Of a stretch of 64,000 bases of DNA, positions 41,490 to 50,286 are shown piece by piece. The stretch is from VXYL01 sp965243095. GTDB lineage: Bacteria > Pseudomonadota > Gammaproteobacteria > Pseudomonadales > Azotimanducaceae. The translations under genes and the position numbers were made by a program. The stretch lies in contig OZ251530.1 of NCBI GenBank assembly GCA_965243095.1, positions 1,674,001 to 1,738,000 on the forward strand. The letters run 5' to 3'. The stretch's first letter is position 1; every line of letters starts with the position of its first letter. Below the pieces are notes generated by a model. The model worked only from the letters and a program-made list of their open reading frames with translations. It was not told the origin of the DNA and did no database searches.

Positions 41490-42637
41490 GTTCCAGCGCG
41501 CTCGCCGTCGCTAGTGAAATCCAGCTCGCGCAAGAAACTCCACGCTGGTTCCACGCGCAGCCCGTCGGGGAACGAACGCGCTTGCGCCAACTCGCCCACC
41601 ACCTGCACCCGCGACATTCGCTCGTCAGCCAAGAAGCGGCGCAGGTGCGGCGAGGCCGCCGCATCCGCCCACTTCACTTCGATGAGTTGCCACGGCTCGC
41701 CGTCCCGAACGATGAGGAAATCCACTTCGCGCCCGTCCCGATCGCGAACGTAGCGCAGCGCCACGTCCTCCCCCGCCACGTCCTCGGCGCGGTGCGCCTC
41801 CTTCAGCAAGGCGCAGGCGACCATGTTCTCCAAGCGAACACCGGCGTCGCCGGCGGGCATGGCGCTGTCGAAAAAGTAGTATTTGCACGCCTTCAGGAGC
41901 GAACGCGCCACCCGGCGGCGCCACGGCGCCACGCGAAACACGACGTACAGGTTCTCCAGCAGATCCAGCCAGTGCTGCACGGTGTTGTGGCTTTTCTGCA
42001 GGTCGCGCGCCAACGAATCGACGGAGACCGGGCTGCCGACGCGATGGCGCAACAACTCGATGAGCGTTTCCAAGGATTGAATGTCGCGCACTGCCGAAAG
42101 CGTGAGCACGTCCTCGCGCAGGATGACGTCCACATGCGAACGCCGCCAACGACGGTACCAGCGTTCGGACGCTCGCAGGAACGGCTCTGGGAAGCCTCCT
42201 ACCTGGAGCAGCCGCGCGAACGCCTGCGCGGGTTCCAGCCCGGCGAACGCCACGGCTTCCTTCACGTCGATGGGATGCAGGCGGAAATGGAAGTGGCGGC
42301 CGGCCAAGGAGTCCCCCGTGCGCCGGAACGCCGCCAACCGTGCGCTGCCGGTGACCAGGAGCGCCGGAGGGATGCCCTCGACATCGTAGATGCCCTTCAA
42401 CCATGCCTTCCAGTCCGGCATCCTGTGCAACTCGTCGAAAACGACGAGGGGCTTGCGGCGATCCCAGCCTTTCTCCCGCAGGAGCAGCCGATGCTCCGCC
42501 AAGTCGTGGTTCAGATACTGGTGATCCGCGTGGATCGCGCGAGCGAGGGTGGTCTTGCCGCTTTGACGCGGCCCGGAGACGAGAATGATCTTCTCCCGCG
42601 AATCGGCGCGGACGGCGGCTTGCAAGTACCTCTCCAT
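41486..42637 (-). CDS. DUF4143 AAA ATPase
   Basis: A 383-aa ATPase of the AAA_14/DUF4143 family. Walker A is VSGPRQSGKTTLAR near residues 20-33, Walker B is PLVVFDELHRMPDW, and LLVTGSARLAAFR is the sensor strand. The C-terminal DUF4143 part has a winged-helix-like segment (SVDSLARDLQKSHNTVQHWL) and a PD-(D/E)xK-like end (DREVDFLIVRDGEPWQLIEVK, read as D-x-R...E-x-K). Function of the family is not settled; copies are often near mobile or repeat sequence. ATG 42637 is preferred over the in-frame GTG 42655, which lies within the left arm of a long palindrome. Its stop overlaps the AddB-type start. Confidence 0.82.
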   Translation of the reverse strand: MERYLQAAVRADSREKIILVSGPRQSGKTTLARAIHADHQYLNHDLAEHRLLLREKGWDRRKPLVVFDELHRMPDWKAWLKGIYDVEGIPPALLVTGSARLAAFRRTGDSLAGRHFHFRLHPIDVKEAVAFAGLEPAQAFARLLQVGGFPEPFLRASERWYRRWRRSHVDVILREDVLTLSAVRDIQSLETLIELLRHRVGSPVSVDSLARDLQKSHNTVQHWLDLLENLYVVFRVAPWRRRVARSLLKACKYYFFDSAMPAGDAGVRLENMVACALLKEAHRAEDVAGEDVALRYVRDRDGREVDFLIVRDGEPWQLIEVKWADAAASPHLRRFLADERMSRVQVVGELAQARSFPDGLRVEPAWSFLRELDFTSDGERAGT

Positions 42638-42638
42638 G

Positions 42639-42708
42639 GCCCGACTTTTTATCACCCAACTGAAGAAAAGTCACGACAACTCTTCAGTTGGGTGAAAAAA
42701 AGTCGGGC
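42639..42708. promoter_or_regulatory. 28-bp palindrome between hupE and the DUF4143 ATPase gene
   Basis: Arms 42639-42666 and 42681-42708 are reverse complements with one mismatch, around a 14-base loop. Each arm ends with GTCGGGC and contains a run of six or seven A/T. Read from the minus strand it lies two bases after the hupE-like stop and directly before the ATPase ATG, so it can form a rho-independent-type terminator for hupE and at the same time hide the ATPase ribosome site. A binding site for a dimeric repressor is the alternative. Confidence 0.75.
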
Positions 42709-42709
42709 G

Positions 42710-43747
42710 TCACGCCCAGCCGACGATGGCGGCGGTGCGGGCCACGAACCAATAGGCGGACAACGCGCCGATGGCGTACAGCGGCGCATGGACGACGTGC
42801 TTCGGCAGCGGGATGCGGGCGATGGTGAGCAGCCACGCCAACGCGAGGCCGGCGGCGACGACGGCCAGCTGCCCGATCTCCACGCCCACGTTGAACAGGA
42901 ACAACGCCGCCAGCACGTTTTCGCGCGGCAGGCCGATGTTGGCCAGCGCTCCGGCGAAGCCGAAACCATGCAGCAGGCCGAAGGCGAACGCCACCACCCA
43001 GGTGTGGTTGGCGGTGAGCGTGCCTTGTGCGCCGCGCAGCTTCTCCACCGCGAGGAAGAGAATGGAGAGCGCGATCACCGCTTCCACCGGCGCTTGCGGC
43101 ATTTGCAGCCAACCGAGCGCGGACACGCCGAGGGTGATGCTGTGGGCGACGGTGAAGGCGGTGACGGTCTTGACCAGCTTCGCCACTCGCGCACGGCCCG
43201 GGCGGCTCGGCAGGAAGAACATCAGCGCCACCACGAACAGGATGTGGTCGTAGCCGAACAGCAGGTGTTCCACGCCGAGGCGCAGGTGGGCGAACACCGG
43301 CGCGCCGCCGCTGCCGCCGACGATGACCGAAGGCGACCCGGGCGTGAGCAGGCTGGAGATGCTAGTGCCGTCCGCCAAGGTGACTTGCAGCAGCACATCC
43401 GTGATGGTGCCGGCCAGGCCGTCCACCGCCACCTCGCCGCCGCGCAATCCGGCTTTGCAGGTGAGCGCGTAGCGCCGCGCCAACGCGCCGGGGGTGCGTG
43501 CGGCCACGCCGGCCGGCGCGGCTTCGCAACCGTCCGGGAACCGCGGCGTGAGATGCGTCAGCCCGAGGGGCTGCTTCCAGAAAACGTCGTAGCGCTGCGC
43601 GCCGGCCTTGCGCTCCGACGCTTCGGCATCAACCTCGTGCCCGTCCTCGCCCAGCGCCGCGATCCGCAGATAGGCGGGCCGCAGTTCGTGCGCCCCGGCG
43701 GTCGCCGCAAGCAGGGCCACGCAACAAGCGAGGCAGCCGCGCGTCAC
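42710..43747 (-). CDS. hupE: HupE/UreJ-type membrane permease
   Basis: A 345-aa protein with a signal peptide (TRGCLACCVALLAATAGAHE), a beta-rich periplasmic part of about 150 residues, and a C-terminal HupE/UreJ_2 membrane domain of six or seven segments. The domain starts with GVEHLLFGYDHILFVVALMF, with the metal-binding-like H-x5-DH pattern, and continues AHSITLGVSAL, VEAVIALSILFLAVE and GLLHGFGFAGAL. Members are linked to nickel or cobalt uptake. GTG 43747 overlaps the TonB-receptor stop (GTGA), so receptor and permease are made together and may form an outer-to-inner-membrane uptake route. Its 3' 180 bases are duplicated upstream of the receptor gene. Confidence 0.8.
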   Translation of the reverse strand: MTRGCLACCVALLAATAGAHELRPAYLRIAALGEDGHEVDAEASERKAGAQRYDVFWKQPLGLTHLTPRFPDGCEAAPAGVAARTPGALARRYALTCKAGLRGGEVAVDGLAGTITDVLLQVTLADGTSISSLLTPGSPSVIVGGSGGAPVFAHLRLGVEHLLFGYDHILFVVALMFFLPSRPGRARVAKLVKTVTAFTVAHSITLGVSALGWLQMPQAPVEAVIALSILFLAVEKLRGAQGTLTANHTWVVAFAFGLLHGFGFAGALANIGLPRENVLAALFLFNVGVEIGQLAVVAAGLALAWLLTIARIPLPKHVVHAPLYAIGALSAYWFVARTAAIVGWA

Positions 43748-46002
43748 GGGCCGAAAGCCCTGCCGAACCGCAGGCCGTACTCGCGCCGGTCGTTGCTGTT
43801 GATGGTGAGCACGGCGGGTCCCAAGTTCCACTTGGCCAATGGATAGATCTGATCGGTCAGGTTGTCGCCGTACAGCGCCACCTCCCAGCTCCGGTCCGCG
43901 CTGGCGTAGGCGACGCTCGCGCTCGTCAGCGCGAGGGCGCTCATGCGGATTAGCGGCGTGTTGACGGGTTGGCCGAACATGCGTCCGCGCCGATAGTGGT
44001 GCAAGCGGGCGGTGATGGTGCCGCCGCTGTCCAACCGCCAGCGCTTGCGGGGCGACACCGAGATCGTGTGCTTGGGCGTGAACGCCGGCGAGTCGCCGAC
44101 GCTGATGCCTCGCACACCTTCGTCCACGGCGGAGATTTCGATGTCCAAGTACCCCAGCGCGAAGTACACATCCAGCCCTTCGGCCGCCCGCCACACGCCT
44201 TCCACCTCCAGGCCGTTCGCTCGGGAACCGGCGGCGTTCCGCGTCAGCGTGAGCAAGCCTTCGCCGATCCGTTCGTTCACCGGCGCCGGCAAGTCGTCGT
44301 AGCGAACGTGGAAGAGCGCGGCGTTCAGCCGCCAAGCGGCGCCGAACGCGCCTTTCACGCCCACCTCGAAGGAGTCCGCCACGGTGTGGCCGAACGCCCG
44401 GAACGTCTCCGGGCCGCCGTGCGGCCGCGGCGGGTAGCCGCCGGCCTGGTAGCCGCGCGCGTAGCTGACGAAGGCGTTGACGTTCCGGTTCAGGCGGTAG
44501 GTGAGCGCCACATCACCCGTCAGTGCGCGCCAGGCGTCGCTGCGCCGCACCGGCGCGGGCAAATAGTGTAGGAAGCCAGTGCCGATCTTCTTGTCGCGGG
44601 TTTGGCGCGCGCCCACGCCGAGCGTCCAGCGCGGCGCGAGGGTCACGTTCAGGTGCGCGAACAACGCCCGGCTCCTAGCGGTTTGACGGATGTGCCGCAG
44701 GCCGTCGAAGTCCAACGCCGGAATCACCGCCGGCCGGCCGTCGGCCAAGCCGTTCGCCCGAAACACGAACGGCGTGCGGTTGAAGCCTTCCTCGTCGAAG
44801 GCGTACACGCCGGCCACCCAATCGCCCCAGCGCGCGTCGCCGCTGAGTTGCACCTCCACCGTGGTCTGCTCCGCCTCGCCCCGTTCGGGAAACTCGATCA
44901 GCGTGGCGGGCGCCTTCTCGTTGTCCAAGCCGCCCTCGAACCACATGCTGCGTCGGCTGACGATGGCGCGCGCCCGCAAGCCGCCGGCGAAATCGCGCCG
45001 GAGCGTCACCGAATAGCCCCGGGTCTCGTCCTGGGTGGACATCAGCTCGTTGTTCCGCGAGTGCGTGTCGTCCGGGTTGCGCGGCTGGTCTTCCTGACGG
45101 AGGCCGAAGGCGTTGGCCGGGTTGAAGACGACCACGGCGTGCGGCGTGACGCCTTGGTCCGAGCGGGCCACGTCGGCGGTCGCCAGCAGCCGCCAACCGG
45201 GTGCCGGCTCCCACCGCACCGCAGCCCGGCCCGCCCCTTGCAGTATCTCGCCGATTTCCGCCTCGGGGTTCGCGATCAAGAGCGCTTTGCCAACGCCGCC
45301 GCGGGACTTCACGCCGCCGGAGACGGCCACCGCCAAAGTGCCGTGCAAGCCCACGTCCGCGAAGAAGTGGGCGTTGCGGCGGCCGAGGCTTCCCACCCGG
45401 ATGTCGACGCGCCCGTCGTTCGCGCCGACGGGCTGGCGCGTCACCACGTTGATCGCGCCGCCCAAGGCGTTGCGCCCGTGCAGGCTGCCTTGCGGGCCGC
45501 GCACCACCTCCACCCGGTCGACGGTCACCAGATCCATGTTCGCGCCCATGTTGCGCCCCAAGTACACGCCATCCAAATAGATGCCGACCGCCGGATCCGT
45601 CGTGATCATGTGATCCTGCAACCCGATGCCGCGCATGAACACCACCGCGTGGCCGGTGTTGCCTTGACCGAAGCGAGTCTGCACGACGTTGGGGGCGAAC
45701 TTCTCCACTTGGTTGAGCTCGGTGATGCCGCGGCCGCGAATAGCCGCCGCATCCAACACCGTAATGGCGACCCGCACGTCCGTCAGGGCCTCTTGACGCC
45801 GCCGGGCGGTGACCACCGCTTCCTCGATGGTGGACGACTGCTCGCCGCCGGCGTCGGCGATGTCGGACGACCGCGTGCCCACCTGCGCCAACACCGGGGC
45901 ACACAGGGCGGTGGAAACAACAATGGCGACCAAGCCGGCAACGGGCGCGGCAATAGCCCGGCCGGTTCGGCCGGCGACTCGACTATTTCTTGCGCTGGTC
46001 AT
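43744..46002 (-). CDS. TonB-dependent outer-membrane receptor
   Basis: A 752-aa receptor. Residues 1-40 are a signal peptide ending at APVLAQ. The plug follows, with a TonB-box-like EEAVVTARRR near 62-71, DVRVAITVLDAAAI, and the plug end VEVVRGPQGSLHGRNALGGA. The barrel ends with NLTDQIYPLAKWNLGP and a final Phe-Gly-Arg-x-Phe strand (LRFGRAFGP). It imports an iron, cobalt or organic ligand using TonB energy. The translational coupling to a HupE-like permease suggests a metal or metal complex. ATG 46002 is preferred over a GTG six bases upstream. No Fur box or riboswitch is evident upstream; instead a fragment of hupE lies there. Confidence 0.87.
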   Translation of the reverse strand: MTSARNSRVAGRTGRAIAAPVAGLVAIVVSTALCAPVLAQVGTRSSDIADAGGEQSSTIEEAVVTARRRQEALTDVRVAITVLDAAAIRGRGITELNQVEKFAPNVVQTRFGQGNTGHAVVFMRGIGLQDHMITTDPAVGIYLDGVYLGRNMGANMDLVTVDRVEVVRGPQGSLHGRNALGGAINVVTRQPVGANDGRVDIRVGSLGRRNAHFFADVGLHGTLAVAVSGGVKSRGGVGKALLIANPEAEIGEILQGAGRAAVRWEPAPGWRLLATADVARSDQGVTPHAVVVFNPANAFGLRQEDQPRNPDDTHSRNNELMSTQDETRGYSVTLRRDFAGGLRARAIVSRRSMWFEGGLDNEKAPATLIEFPERGEAEQTTVEVQLSGDARWGDWVAGVYAFDEEGFNRTPFVFRANGLADGRPAVIPALDFDGLRHIRQTARSRALFAHLNVTLAPRWTLGVGARQTRDKKIGTGFLHYLPAPVRRSDAWRALTGDVALTYRLNRNVNAFVSYARGYQAGGYPPRPHGGPETFRAFGHTVADSFEVGVKGAFGAAWRLNAALFHVRYDDLPAPVNERIGEGLLTLTRNAAGSRANGLEVEGVWRAAEGLDVYFALGYLDIEISAVDEGVRGISVGDSPAFTPKHTISVSPRKRWRLDSGGTITARLHHYRRGRMFGQPVNTPLIRMSALALTSASVAYASADRSWEVALYGDNLTDQIYPLAKWNLGPAVLTINSNDRREYGLRFGRAFGP

Positions 46003-46004
46003 CG

Positions 46005-46261
46005 TCACGTCCAGCCCACGATCGCCGCCGTGCGCGCCACGAACCAATAGGCGGACAACGCGCCGATGGCGTACACGGGCGCATGGACGACGTGCTTCGG
46101 CAGCGGGATGCGGGCGATGGTGAGCAGCCACGCCAACGCGAGGCCGGCGGCGACGACGGCCAGTTGCCCGATCTCCACGCCGACGTCACTGGGACGGCCG
46201 CCACCGCCAATACGATCACCGCCAAGACAATGGCCACGATGTGGCCCGCGGTTATCTCCAT
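46005..46261 (-). pseudogene. Truncated hupE copy upstream of the TonB receptor gene
   Basis: The region 46007-46186 is almost identical to 42711-42890, the last 60 codons of hupE (VGVEIGQLAVVAAG ... ARTAAIVGW). It ends in the same stop position and touches the receptor start, mimicking the gene order hupE-like 3' end then next gene. The 5' portion of hupE is missing. Before it, in another frame, an ATG at 46261 opens a short hydrophobic peptide MEITAGHIVAIVLAVIVLAV. The structure is what unequal recombination between tandem receptor-permease units would leave. Confidence 0.75.
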
Positions 46262-46468
46262 CGTCAAAAGTGCTCCTGACGTTCGATCCTTGCAAAAAGC
46301 GCTTTAGGCGCACCGGCTTTGGCCATCTACTGGCGCTCGCGGAAAATCGAATATTGCCGGTGCAAGTCCACTTGGCGGGATGGACTGTAGCACATGGCGC
46401 AAGAACCGTGATCGCCGTGCCGCAAGACGCGGTAACATGACGCGCTTTGCGGGATTGGGGCGGCACTT

Positions 46469-47068
46469 TTGCGGGTCATCGGCCTTACCGGCGGCATCGC
46501 GTCCGGCAAATCCACCGTGGTCGGGCTGTTGGCGGAGCGTGGCGCGGCGGTGGTCGATGCGGACAAGCTGGGTCATCGCGCCTACGGAAAGCAGCGGCCG
46601 GCGTTCGCGCAGGTGGTTGCGGCGTTCGGGCGAGAGGTCGTCGGCGCGGATGGCGAAATCGACCGCAAGGCGCTCGGCGCCAAGGTGTTTGGCGACCCCG
46701 ACGCGATGCGGCGGCTGACGGACATCGTGTGGCCGGCGATCCTCGCGCTGGCGAAGGAGGAAGTCGCCGCGGCGCGGCGCAGCGGGGCCACGGTGGTGGT
46801 GTTGGAAGCGGCGGTGTTGCTGGAAGCGGGTTGGCAAAGCGAAGTGGACGAGGTGTGGGCGGTCACCGTGCCGGCGCAAGTAGCGGTGGAACGCGCCACG
46901 GCGCGCGACGGGGTGGACGCCGAGGCCGTGCGGGCGCGCATCGCCGCGCAACTCAGCAACGAGGAACGCGCCGCCAAAGCGCAGGTGGTGATCGAAAACA
47001 CCGGCTCGGTGGAGGAGTTGGCACGCCGTTTGCAGCGCGAGTGGCGGCGATTGCGGGAGGCCGCGTAA
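46469..47068 (+). CDS. coaE: Dephospho-CoA kinase
   Basis: A 199-aa P-loop kinase of normal CoaE length. Walker A is GLTGGIASGKST (residues 5-16), followed by VDADKLGHRAY with the catalytic Asp, LEAAVLLEAGW, and the LID Arg region ATARDGVDAEAVRARIAAQ with SNEE. It adds the 3'-phosphate that completes coenzyme A. The start is a TTG at 46469, a common reading for this high-GC genome but not backed by a strong ribosome site; an upstream start outside the family alignment is less likely. The PHP gene begins immediately after the stop. Confidence 0.9.
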   Translation: MRVIGLTGGIASGKSTVVGLLAERGAAVVDADKLGHRAYGKQRPAFAQVVAAFGREVVGADGEIDRKALGAKVFGDPDAMRRLTDIVWPAILALAKEEVAAARRSGATVVVLEAAVLLEAGWQSEVDEVWAVTVPAQVAVERATARDGVDAEAVRARIAAQLSNEERAAKAQVVIENTGSVEELARRLQREWRRLREAA

Positions 47069-47707
47069 GTGATTCTCGATTTGCACACCCATTCCATCAA
47101 ATCCGACGACGGGCGCGCCAAGGTGGAGAACTACTGCCAGTGGATCCGCGCCCGGCAGGTGCCCATCGACGGCTTCGTGCTCACCGAGCACCGCCAGTTC
47201 GACTTCGCTTCGGATTACGACCCCCTCGCCCGCAAGCACGATATGGTCATCCTCAAGGGCGCGGAGGTGGAAACCGAATACGGCCATGTGCTGCTGTTCG
47301 GCGTCACCGAAGCCCTCTACGAGACGTTCGACTTCGCGCAAATCGGCCTGCCCTTGGAGCAGGTTGTGGAACAATGCGAGGCACACGGCGCGGTGGCGGT
47401 GCCTTGCCACCCCGGGCGGCCGCGCGTCGGCATGTCGGCGCATCTGGCCGAACACGGCGTGCCGCGGGGTGTGCGCATCGTGGAAGTCCACAACGGCGGC
47501 AGCCGCGGCGACGAGGACGCCGTGGCGGCGGCCATGGCGCGCGAACTCGGCTATCTGGGCATCGGCGGCAGCGACTCGCACATCGTCAGCCACATCGGCC
47601 GCTGCGCCACCGAGTTCCCGGCGCCGGTGGCCACGGAGGCGGCGTTGGCGGAGGCGCTGCGCGCCGAGACGTTTCGCGCCATCCCCAGAGCCGAGATGGC
47701 CAAATGA
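47069..47707 (+). CDS. PHP-domain phosphoesterase
   Basis: A 212-aa PHP-superfamily protein. The metal-binding His pair is in LDLHTHSIKSDDGR (H6, H8), with later ligands in TEHRQFDF, GAEVETEYGH, PCHPGRPR and GSDSHIV. It should hydrolyse a phosphoester using two or three metal ions; the substrate is unknown, with nucleotide or tyrosine phosphate substrates known in the family. The GTG start directly follows the coaE stop with no gap, so translation is coupled. Confidence 0.83.
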   Translation: MILDLHTHSIKSDDGRAKVENYCQWIRARQVPIDGFVLTEHRQFDFASDYDPLARKHDMVILKGAEVETEYGHVLLFGVTEALYETFDFAQIGLPLEQVVEQCEAHGAVAVPCHPGRPRVGMSAHLAEHGVPRGVRIVEVHNGGSRGDEDAVAAAMARELGYLGIGGSDSHIVSHIGRCATEFPAPVATEAALAEALRAETFRAIPRAEMAK

Positions 47708-47740
47708 CCCTGCTGAAAGACAAATCAAGGAGAACCCACG

Positions 47741-48199
47741 ATGGCTGAGGAAGCCGTGGACGAAGACATCAAAGCGCTGCGCGAGCGGTTCCTAGGGCGC
47801 GAGTTCGACGAGGTCACCTTCCTCATCGACGGCGAGCGCTTCGCCGAATACGCCAAGGTGTGCGGCGAGACCGCGCCGCGCTACACGGATCCGGCCGACC
47901 CCAACTTCCAAGCCCCGCCGACGTTCGTCTCCACGTTGGTGGGCGGGCGGAGCATGCCGCCGGACTTCCCCAACCTCGGCGGCATGGGCATGGACGCCGG
48001 CAAAGGGGTGGAGTGGAAAGCGCCCGTGCGCGCGGGCGCCACCTTGACCGGCCGCAGCCATCTGCACGACATCTACACCAAGACCGGACGCTCCGGGCGC
48101 ATGGTGTTTCTGGTCACGCGCATGGAGTTGCGCGACGAGGCCGGCAACCACGTCGCCAACGCGGACACGCGCACGGTCATTCGGGAGCGGATCAAATGA
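47741..48199 (+). CDS. MaoC-like hot-dog dehydratase, N-terminal type
   Basis: A 152-aa hot-dog protein of the MaoC_dehydrat_N (FAS1-like) type. Features are the opening FLGREFDEVTFLIDGERFAEYAK (read in two parts), ETAPRYTDP and the long strand VEWKAPVRAGATLTGRSHLHD. A good ribosome site (AAGGAGAAC) precedes the ATG. Such proteins form a heterodimer with a second MaoC domain; the next gene, whose ATG overlaps this stop, is the obvious partner. Together they would hydrate or dehydrate an acyl-CoA. Confidence 0.82.
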   Translation: MAEEAVDEDIKALRERFLGREFDEVTFLIDGERFAEYAKVCGETAPRYTDPADPNFQAPPTFVSTLVGGRSMPPDFPNLGGMGMDAGKGVEWKAPVRAGATLTGRSHLHDIYTKTGRSGRMVFLVTRMELRDEAGNHVANADTRTVIRERIK

Positions 48200-48627
48200 G
48201 CGACTCGCCGGCAACCGTAACCACCATCGCGGACGTGGAGTTCGGCGTCGAACTGCCGAGTTTCGCGCCGGACACCAGCATCGCCGCCACGCGCCGCTTC
48301 GGCCGGCACGTCGGCTGGAACACGCCGCGCTTCACCGACCACGAGGGGGCGCGCAAAGAGGGCCTGCCCGGCGCCATCGTGCCGGGGGTGATGAGCCAGG
48401 GCTTCCTCGGCGCGATGATCCACCGCTGGGCGCCGGAGGCGGAAATCGTCGCCATCGACACGGTGTTCCGCGCCCCGGTGCTGGTGGATCAGCCGCACAC
48501 CATCACCGGCGTGGTCACGGACGTGGACGAGGAGACGGGCAGCGTGGAGATCGACATCACCGTGGCCAACGCAGCCGGCGAGACGCGCGTCTTCGGCACC
48601 GCCACGGCGCGGCTGCCGAAGGGGTGA
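48196..48627 (+). CDS. MaoC-like hot-dog dehydratase, C-terminal type
   Basis: A 143-aa MaoC-like protein. The active helix region FTDHEGARKEGLPGAIVPGV carries His and the G-x-P-G turn of the hydratase-2 motif, followed by the MSQGFLGAMIHRW helix. ATG 48196 overlaps the preceding stop (ATGA), so equal amounts of both hot-dog halves are made. It is the likely catalytic half of a (R)-enoyl-CoA hydratase-type heterodimer; the acyl chain is unknown. Confidence 0.82.
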   Translation: MSDSPATVTTIADVEFGVELPSFAPDTSIAATRRFGRHVGWNTPRFTDHEGARKEGLPGAIVPGVMSQGFLGAMIHRWAPEAEIVAIDTVFRAPVLVDQPHTITGVVTDVDEETGSVEIDITVANAAGETRVFGTATARLPKG

Positions 48628-48655
48628 CCGGCGGCGGCTGTTGGCGGGAGCGCCC

Positions 48656-49687
48656 GTGAGCCCTTTCGACGCCTTCCCCGATCCGCTGTTGAACGTGCCT
48701 TGGGGCGAGCTCGGCGCGGTGCGCCGCGCCGGGCGCTTGGACGGCCGCTGGCATGTGGACGCCGCGCTCGGCTACCCGGTGGCGGGCTTGAAGGCTACCT
48801 ACGAAGCGGCGTTGTCCGAGCATGTGGGCGAGGCGGTGACGCTGGAACTCGCGTTCGCGCCGCCGGCCGGCCAGAGCGTGCCCGGCGCGTCGCACATCGT
48901 CGCGGTCGCTTCCGGCAAGGGCGGCGTGGGCAAGTCCACCACCGCCGTCAACCTGGCGCTCGCCTTGGATCGCGCCGGCGCCAAGACCGGCATTCTCGAC
49001 GCCGACATCTACGGCCCCAGCCAAGGCATGATGCTGGGCGTGCCCGAAGGCAAACGCCCGGCGGTGGACGGCCAGCGGTTCGTGCCGCTGAAGATGTACG
49101 GCGTGGAAGCCATCTCCATGAGCATGCTGATCACCGACCGGACGCCGATGGTGTGGCGCGGCCCGATGGCGTCCGGCGCTTTGCAGCAACTCGTCGGCCA
49201 AACCCGCTGGGGCGGCTTGGACTACTTGATCGTGGACATGCCCCCCGGCACCGGCGACATTCAACTGACGCTTTCCCAACAGGCGCGGGTGAGCGGCGCG
49301 GTGATCGTCACCACGCCGCAGGACATCGCGCTGGCCGACGCGCGCAAGGGCATCGAGATGTTCCGCAAGGTGGACATTCCCATCCTCGGCGTGGTGGAGA
49401 ACATGAGCTGGTTCGAGTGCGACGGCTGCGGCAAGGCGCACCATCTGTTCGCGGAAGGCGGCGGCGCCCGCGTTGCCGAGGAGTACGGCGTCGCGCTGCT
49501 CGGCGCTTTCCCGCTCGACCCGCGCATCCGCGAAGCCACCGACGGCGGTACGCCCACCGTGGTCGCCGACCCCGACGGCGCGGTGGCCGCTCTTTACGTG
49601 GATTGCGCCCGCCGCGTCGCCGCCGGCATTTGGCAACGCGCCGCCGGCGCCGCCGCGCCGCCGACCATCAGCATGGACGAACAGTGA
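48656..49687 (+). CDS. apbC: Mrp/ApbC iron-sulfur carrier ATPase
   Basis: A 343-aa Mrp/NBP35-family ATPase. The deviant Walker A SGKGGVGKSTT lies at residues 86-96; further motifs are ILDADIYGPSQ, VDMPPGTGDIQLTL and the Fe-S-binding C-x-x-C in FECDGCGK. A short MIP18-like N-terminal domain (residues 1-65) precedes the ATPase. It carries and delivers Fe-S clusters. GTG 48656 is chosen because GGGAG sits five bases upstream; a TTG five codons earlier is open as well. Its stop overlaps the dcd start, a gene order common in gammaproteobacteria. Confidence 0.88.
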   Translation: MSPFDAFPDPLLNVPWGELGAVRRAGRLDGRWHVDAALGYPVAGLKATYEAALSEHVGEAVTLELAFAPPAGQSVPGASHIVAVASGKGGVGKSTTAVNLALALDRAGAKTGILDADIYGPSQGMMLGVPEGKRPAVDGQRFVPLKMYGVEAISMSMLITDRTPMVWRGPMASGALQQLVGQTRWGGLDYLIVDMPPGTGDIQLTLSQQARVSGAVIVTTPQDIALADARKGIEMFRKVDIPILGVVENMSWFECDGCGKAHHLFAEGGGARVAEEYGVALLGAFPLDPRIREATDGGTPTVVADPDGAVAALYVDCARRVAAGIWQRAAGAAAPPTISMDEQ

Positions 49688-50247
49688 CCGTCAAGTCCGA
49701 CCGCTGGATCCGCGCCATGGCCGCCGAAGGCATGATCGAGCCGTTCCAAGCGGATCAAGTGCGTGTCGCCGGCGGCGAGCGCGTCATCTCCTACGGCGCC
49801 TCCAGCTACGGCTACGACGTGCGCTGCGCCCCGGAGTTCAAGGTGTTCACCAACATCAACTCCGCCACCGTGGACCCCAAGGCGTTCGACGAGCGCAGCT
49901 TCGTGGACATCGCCGGCGAGCACTGCATCATCCCGCCGAACGCCTTCGCCCTGGCGCGCACGGTGGAGTACTTCCGCATCCCCCGCGACGTGCTCGCCCT
50001 CTGCGTGGGCAAATCCACCTACGCCCGCTGCGGCATCATCGTCAACGTCACGCCGCTGGAGCCGGAGTGGGAGGGGCGCGTGACCCTGGAGTTCTCCAAC
50101 ACCACCAACCTGCCGGCCAAGATCTACGCCAACGAAGGCGTCGCGCAGCTGATCTTCTTCCAGAGCGACGAGGTGTGCGACGTGTCGTACAAGGACCGCG
50201 GCGGCAAATACCAGCGCCAACAAGGCGTCACCCTGCCGCGCGCGTGA
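49684..50247 (+). CDS. dcd: dCTP deaminase
   Basis: A 187-aa trimeric dUTPase-fold enzyme of usual length. Motifs are SSYGYDVRCAPEFKVF, VGKSTYARCGIIVNVTPLEP and WEGRVTLEFSNTT with the catalytic Glu, and a C-terminal YQRQQGVTLPRA lid. It converts dCTP to dUTP for dTMP synthesis. GTG 49684 overlaps the apbC stop (GTGA). The gene ends about 40 bases before the 3' end of the convergent tRNA gene. Confidence 0.92.
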   Translation: MTVKSDRWIRAMAAEGMIEPFQADQVRVAGGERVISYGASSYGYDVRCAPEFKVFTNINSATVDPKAFDERSFVDIAGEHCIIPPNAFALARTVEYFRIPRDVLALCVGKSTYARCGIIVNVTPLEPEWEGRVTLEFSNTTNLPAKIYANEGVAQLIFFQSDEVCDVSYKDRGGKYQRQQGVTLPRA

Positions 50248-50286
50248 CCGGCGGCGCTCGCATCGCCATCGCCAAGCACGCATGCT

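Noticed and set aside
38662..41664. 1000-codon minus-strand frame
   Set aside because: Runs in another frame on the same strand as the AddB-type gene, which has clear nuclease and Cys motifs; composition is Arg/Ala/Gly shadow.
41582..43846. 754-codon plus-strand frame
   Set aside because: Antisense to the DUF4143 and hupE genes, spans a palindrome, no family match.
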